Positions 60,809 to 64,000 of a stretch of DNA of 64,000 nucleotides are shown here, piece by piece. Within the stretch, counting starts at the first letter, position 1, and each line of letters starts with the position of its first letter. Location: positions 1 to 64,000 of the forward strand of contig NZ_JAUYSS010000046.1 in the NCBI RefSeq assembly GCF_030695525.1. The letters run 5' to 3'. The notes under the pieces are model-generated. The model made no database searches. It was not told the DNA's origin and saw only the letters and a program-made list of their open reading frames with translations. Origin of the DNA: Daejeonella sp. Its GTDB lineage: Bacteria; Bacteroidota; Bacteroidia; Sphingobacteriales; Sphingobacteriaceae. The translations under genes and the position numbers were made by a program.

Positions 60809-61678
60809 TTATAATTTCACACCTTGTGGAGCTTTAGGATTAGGCGGATTTGTGCCCTGTAAACTCAGTATGTAATTTGATAAGTCGGAGGTTTGTTTCG
60901 GTGTCAGCGTTTTTTCCCAGGCAATCATTCCTTTTTCAGGAACTCCATATTTAATGGTTTTGAAGATATCATTAACTGTTCCTCCATGGATCCATGAATC
61001 ATCTGCCAGGTTTGGTCCCACAGTTCCCTCACCCAATACACCATGGCATGCGATACAATTCTGAGTATAGACCGCCTTGCCTGCCGCAATCACTCCAGCC
61101 TCAGTACTTACCTTGACACTATTCTCGTCAATTAGTTCACCGGAATTTGCAAGAAATGCTGCCTTTTCAACTTCAGCTGCTTTCATTTCTATCGCATATT
61201 CTTCATCCTGGAGCGGGCTCCATTCAAAAACGTGGTAATTAAGCATGTAAACCACTGCAAAAAGAATAGTTGAATAGAATAAACCCATGAACCAGGCGGG
61301 TGTTGGATTATCGAGTTCCACAATACCATCAAATTCGTGATCCATCATGATATCCTTTTCCTCAGAAATCGGTCTCAGACCCATTAATTTTGACCAAATA
61401 CCCGGACTGGATTTTTCTGTAGCCTCCCATTCCGAATATTCAAGCATCCGTTTAGGTTCTTCAAGTGTTACCAATGAAGGATTCTTTATCTCATTGGCCA
61501 TAATTTGCACCGTTTTGAGCAAGACAAGGGAAACAATCAGGAAGAGAAGGGCGATCAGAAATAGTATCACAACTACTTCTGAAAAAGTATTTCCCGTGTT
61601 TCTGCCCGCAGATGTTTCAGCAGCCAATAATGGTCCGGCAGTTAACAGGATTGCAATTGTGTAAATCAAACGTTTCAT
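60809..61678 (-). CDS. ccoP: cbb3 oxidase subunit CcoP, monoheme
   Basis: The Met at 61678 is preferred to one at 61699 because it starts a signal-like segment (MKRLIYTIAILLTAGPLLAA) and avoids overlap with ccoQ; it gives 289 residues. Membrane helices follow at about 30-55 and 125-145. A single cytochrome c site, CIACHG (Cys208, Cys211, His212), is present with a probable axial Met in EKGMIAW. Proteobacterial CcoP is diheme; here only one CxxCH is seen, as is common in Bacteroidota. It passes electrons from periplasmic donors to CcoO/CcoN. Terminator at 60755-60788. Confidence 0.94.
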   Translation of the reverse strand: MKRLIYTIAILLTAGPLLAAETSAGRNTGNTFSEVVVILFLIALLFLIVSLVLLKTVQIMANEIKNPSLVTLEEPKRMLEYSEWEATEKSSPGIWSKLMGLRPISEEKDIMMDHEFDGIVELDNPTPAWFMGLFYSTILFAVVYMLNYHVFEWSPLQDEEYAIEMKAAEVEKAAFLANSGELIDENSVKVSTEAGVIAAGKAVYTQNCIACHGVLGEGTVGPNLADDSWIHGGTVNDIFKTIKYGVPEKGMIAWEKTLTPKQTSDLSNYILSLQGTNPPNPKAPQGVKL

Positions 61679-61682
61679 AATT

Positions 61683-61850
61683 CTATGCTTTATCATCATT
61701 TAAAGGGAGCTCACTCATATAAGTGATGTGTTTTTTTTTCATCGTGAAAAGCATTACAGTAACCACAATAAAAAATACTAAAAATATACCGAGCGAGGTG
61801 ATCAGATAGACATCTGCGCCAAGTGATTGATCTATAAATTGTCTGAACAT
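61683..61850 (-). CDS. ccoQ: Small cbb3 oxidase subunit CcoQ-like
   Basis: This 55-residue protein begins MFRQFIDQSLGADVYL, has one membrane helix (about 15-38) and a charged tail with KKKHITYMSELPLNDD. Its size, its topology and its place between ccoNO (31-base gap) and ccoP (4-base gap) identify it as the CcoQ/FixQ-type small subunit that stabilises the cbb3 complex. Confidence 0.82.
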   Translation of the reverse strand: MFRQFIDQSLGADVYLITSLGIFLVFFIVVTVMLFTMKKKHITYMSELPLNDDKA

Positions 61851-61881
61851 ATCTTTTGAATTAAGTTTCTATGTGTTTTTC

Positions 61882-64000
61882 TTATTGATTTGAACCTGTT
61901 CCACCTGCCTTGATATCAATCCCAAGCCGCTGCAGATAAGCAATGAGCGCTATGATCTCCTTATCGCTCTGAACTTTAATATTATCTGTTGCCAGGTTAG
62001 CTGTAATGGCATCTGCCTGTGTCTTCAGGTCAGCATTTGCTTTTAGCTCATAACCAATTTCATAAGGGACTCCAAGAGTACGCATCGCATTGATCTTTGC
62101 AACAGTAGTAGTAGTGTCAAGGGTTTGGTCAATGAGCCATGGGTAGGCAGGCATGATACTTCCGGGTGACATGGTTGTCGGATCCAGCATGTGGTTGAAT
62201 TGCCATGCATTGGAATATTTACCTCCCTGACGGTGTAAATCCGGACCAGTACGTTTAGATCCCCATAAGAATGGATGATCATATACAAATTCACCGGCTT
62301 TGCTGTATTCGCCATAACGTTCAGTTTCTGAACGGAATGGCCTGACCATTTGTGAGTGACAGCTTACACAACCTTCGCGGATGTAAATATCACGACCTTG
62401 TAATTCGAGCGGACTATAAGGTTTGACACTTGCGATGGTTGGAATATTAGACTGGATCATAAACGTTGGCATCATCTCAACCATACCGCCAATCAGAATC
62501 ACAATCAATGACAGAACCAGGAAATACATTGGTTTGCGCTCGAGAGAACGGTGCCAGGTTTTTTCACCACTACCAGGCGAAAAGGCTGGCTCAAGGGCCA
62601 TAGCTTCGGCTGGCTCATCGGCAACAAGTTGTCCGCTAGCAGCAGTTTTGATCAGGTTATAGCACATCGCTATTACACCAACCAGGTATAATAAACCACC
62701 GATTGCCCTAAACATATGCATTGGGAGAAGCTGAAGGGTAGTTTCCAGGAAATTTGGATATTTTAACATCCCTTCAGGAGTGAACTCTTTCCACATTAAG
62801 CCTTGTAAAAATCCCGACAGATACATCGGAATCGCATAGAAGAGGATACCAAGTGTACCTATCCAGAAGTGGAATGCAACCAATTTTTTAGAGAATATCT
62901 CGGTTTTGTACATGCGGGGGATTAGCCAATACAGAATAGCAAAGGTTAAGAATCCGTTCCATCCCAGTGCGCCTACGTGTACGTGTGCTACTATCCAATC
63001 TGTAAAGTGTGCAATAGCATTTACCTGCTTAAGTGAAAGTAAGGGCCCTTCAAATGTAGCCATACCATAGGCAGTAATACCTACCACCATAAACTTCAGA
63101 TTGGTATCTTCACGCACCTTGTCCCAGGCACCTCGCAGAGTCAAAAGACCGTTAATCATTCCTCCCCAGCTCGGTGCAATCAGCATAATGGAGAATGCAA
63201 CACCAAGGGATTGAGCCCATCCCGGTAAGGATGAATATAAGAGGTGGTGCGGGCCAGCCCAAATGTAAATGAAAATGAGTGACCAGAAGTGCAGAATACT
63301 TAATTTATAAGAATAAACCGGGCGTTGAGCCATTTTAGGAAGGAAATAATACATCATTCCCAGATATGGGGTGGTTAAGAAGAATGCTACAGCATTGTGA
63401 CCATACCACCATTGTACCAGAGCATCCTGAACACCGGCATACAAATAATAACTTTTGAAAGCTGAAATCGGAAGCTGAAATGAATTCACAATGTGAAGCA
63501 CAGCAACGGTTACAAAGGTCGCAATATAGAACCAAATGGCTACGTACATGTGCCTTTCACGGCGCTTGATAATTGTACCGAACATGTTAATCCCGAATAC
63601 CACCCAAATGAGGGTAATTGCAATATCGATTGGCCATTCAAGTTCTGCATATTCATGCGAAGTAGTTAAACCCAGAGGCAGCGTAATGGCTGCGGCAACT
63701 ATGATCAGTTGCCATCCCCAGAAGTGGATGCTGCTCAGTGTATCACTAAACATCCTCGCCTTCAGAAGCCTTTGTAAGGAATAATAAACTCCCATGAAAA
63801 TTCCGTTTCCAACAAATGCAAAGATTACGGCATTGGTGTGTAATGGACGGATACGGCCAAAAGTAGTGTACTGATTGCCAAGGTTCATGTCCGGACTGAA
63901 GAGCTGCAATGCAATCAATAATCCGACAGTCATTCCGATAAGTCCCCATACCACGGTGGCTATCGCGAAATTCCTTACAATCTTGTTGTCATAACTGAAT
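61882..64000 (-). CDS. ccoNO: cbb3 oxidase CcoN-CcoO fusion (5' end outside window)
   Basis: At least 705 residues; the frame continues to the right edge (YDNKIVRNFAIATVVWGL), so the N-terminus lies beyond base 64000. The CcoN part has heme and copper ligands in RIRPLHTNAVIFAFVGN, WWYGHNAVAFFLTTPYLG, AGPHHLLYSSLPGWAQ and the HVHVGALGWNGF motif. The fused CcoO part (about the last 220 residues) has one membrane helix and CVSCHSQMVRPF with heme c, followed by TGPDLHRQGGKYSN and PAYPWL. It reduces O2 to water with high affinity. The N-O fusion is characteristic of Bacteroidota. Confidence 0.97.
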   Translation of the reverse strand, partial: FSYDNKIVRNFAIATVVWGLIGMTVGLLIALQLFSPDMNLGNQYTTFGRIRPLHTNAVIFAFVGNGIFMGVYYSLQRLLKARMFSDTLSSIHFWGWQLIIVAAAITLPLGLTTSHEYAELEWPIDIAITLIWVVFGINMFGTIIKRRERHMYVAIWFYIATFVTVAVLHIVNSFQLPISAFKSYYLYAGVQDALVQWWYGHNAVAFFLTTPYLGMMYYFLPKMAQRPVYSYKLSILHFWSLIFIYIWAGPHHLLYSSLPGWAQSLGVAFSIMLIAPSWGGMINGLLTLRGAWDKVREDTNLKFMVVGITAYGMATFEGPLLSLKQVNAIAHFTDWIVAHVHVGALGWNGFLTFAILYWLIPRMYKTEIFSKKLVAFHFWIGTLGILFYAIPMYLSGFLQGLMWKEFTPEGMLKYPNFLETTLQLLPMHMFRAIGGLLYLVGVIAMCYNLIKTAASGQLVADEPAEAMALEPAFSPGSGEKTWHRSLERKPMYFLVLSLIVILIGGMVEMMPTFMIQSNIPTIASVKPYSPLELQGRDIYIREGCVSCHSQMVRPFRSETERYGEYSKAGEFVYDHPFLWGSKRTGPDLHRQGGKYSNAWQFNHMLDPTTMSPGSIMPAYPWLIDQTLDTTTTVAKINAMRTLGVPYEIGYELKANADLKTQADAITANLATDNIKVQSDKEIIALIAYLQRLGIDIKAGGTGSNQ

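Noticed and set aside
1-64000. Search by eye for tRNA, rRNA, insertion sequences, integrases and attachment sites
   Set aside because: None could be supported; the repeats seen are small hairpin or tandem elements without transposase genes.

Overview
The window looks like a chromosomal segment of a Bacteroidota bacterium, most likely of the Sphingobacteriales (Pedobacter-like). The evidence is a type IX secretion type B C-terminal domain at 26302-29895, a ccoN-ccoO fusion, a Sec/lipoprotein clade II NosZ, A-rich leaders with few Shine-Dalgarno sequences, -7 elements close to TAnnTTTG, and intergenic hairpin repeats typical of that order. No rRNA, tRNA, CRISPR array, transposase or phage gene was seen.

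Layout. (1) 564-8699: secreted or lipoprotein hydrolases (DUF4838/GH67N-like protein, penicillin acylase family protein, sialidase family protein) and small envelope proteins. (2) 9001-15172: a three-gene unit (SUMF1-like, Gfo/Idh/MocA oxidoreductase, hydroxypyruvate isomerase-like TIM barrel), then a PQQ sugar dehydrogenase and a zinc alcohol dehydrogenase. (3) 15682-23656: a small polysaccharide-utilisation region with an amidohydrolase, an SGNH hydrolase, a beta-helix lyase-like protein, a heparinase II/III family protein and a beta-propeller protein, but no SusC/SusD pair. (4) 23929-31206: a MopE-like lipoprotein, a 6-phosphogluconolactonase-type propeller, a giant IgGFc-binding/PKD surface protein, a Crp-family regulator and a DinB protein. 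(5) 31232-40639: an anaerobic-respiration block. A Crp/Fnr regulator with a heme-copper-oxidase-like membrane protein diverges from a cytochrome c lipoprotein followed by nosZ, nosL (fused to a membrane module), nosD, nosF, nosY, a hemerythrin and a group III truncated hemoglobin. (6) 40915-44934: a fasciclin lipoprotein, an unknown 595-residue Cys-rich protein and a TYR1-like prephenate dehydrogenase. (7) 45057-52139: glpK, glpF, a FixL-like heme-PAS histidine kinase, a receiver-Crp fusion regulator, a D-lactate dehydrogenase and hemN. (8) 52222-64000: cbb3 oxidase genes (ccoNO, ccoQ, ccoP) and assembly genes (ccoG, ccoH, a SafE-like gene) on the minus strand, separated by a plus-strand block (orphan PEP-synthase ATP-grasp domain, LOG protein, YceI, L,D-transpeptidase, lipoprotein, small zinc-ribbon-like protein).

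How it fits together. Regions 5-8 read as a low-oxygen programme: N2O reduction, a high-affinity oxidase, oxygen-independent heme synthesis, fermentative lactate formation, O2/NO-binding proteins and two regulators with Fnr-type DNA-binding helices. The strongest unexpected signal is a set of Fnr-like palindromes (half-sites close to ATGAY and RTCAT, four bases apart). Upstream of ldhA-hemN, the fasciclin gene, the nos cytochrome and the 595-residue unknown protein they are centred exactly 29.5 bases before a -7-like element. Next to one of these promoters lies a Bacteroidota sensor kinase whose PAS domain keeps the heme-ligand His and distal Arg spacing of FixL, coupled to a receiver-cNMP-HTH fusion regulator. 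Together they suggest a FixL-Fnr-like oxygen switch not usually described for this phylum.
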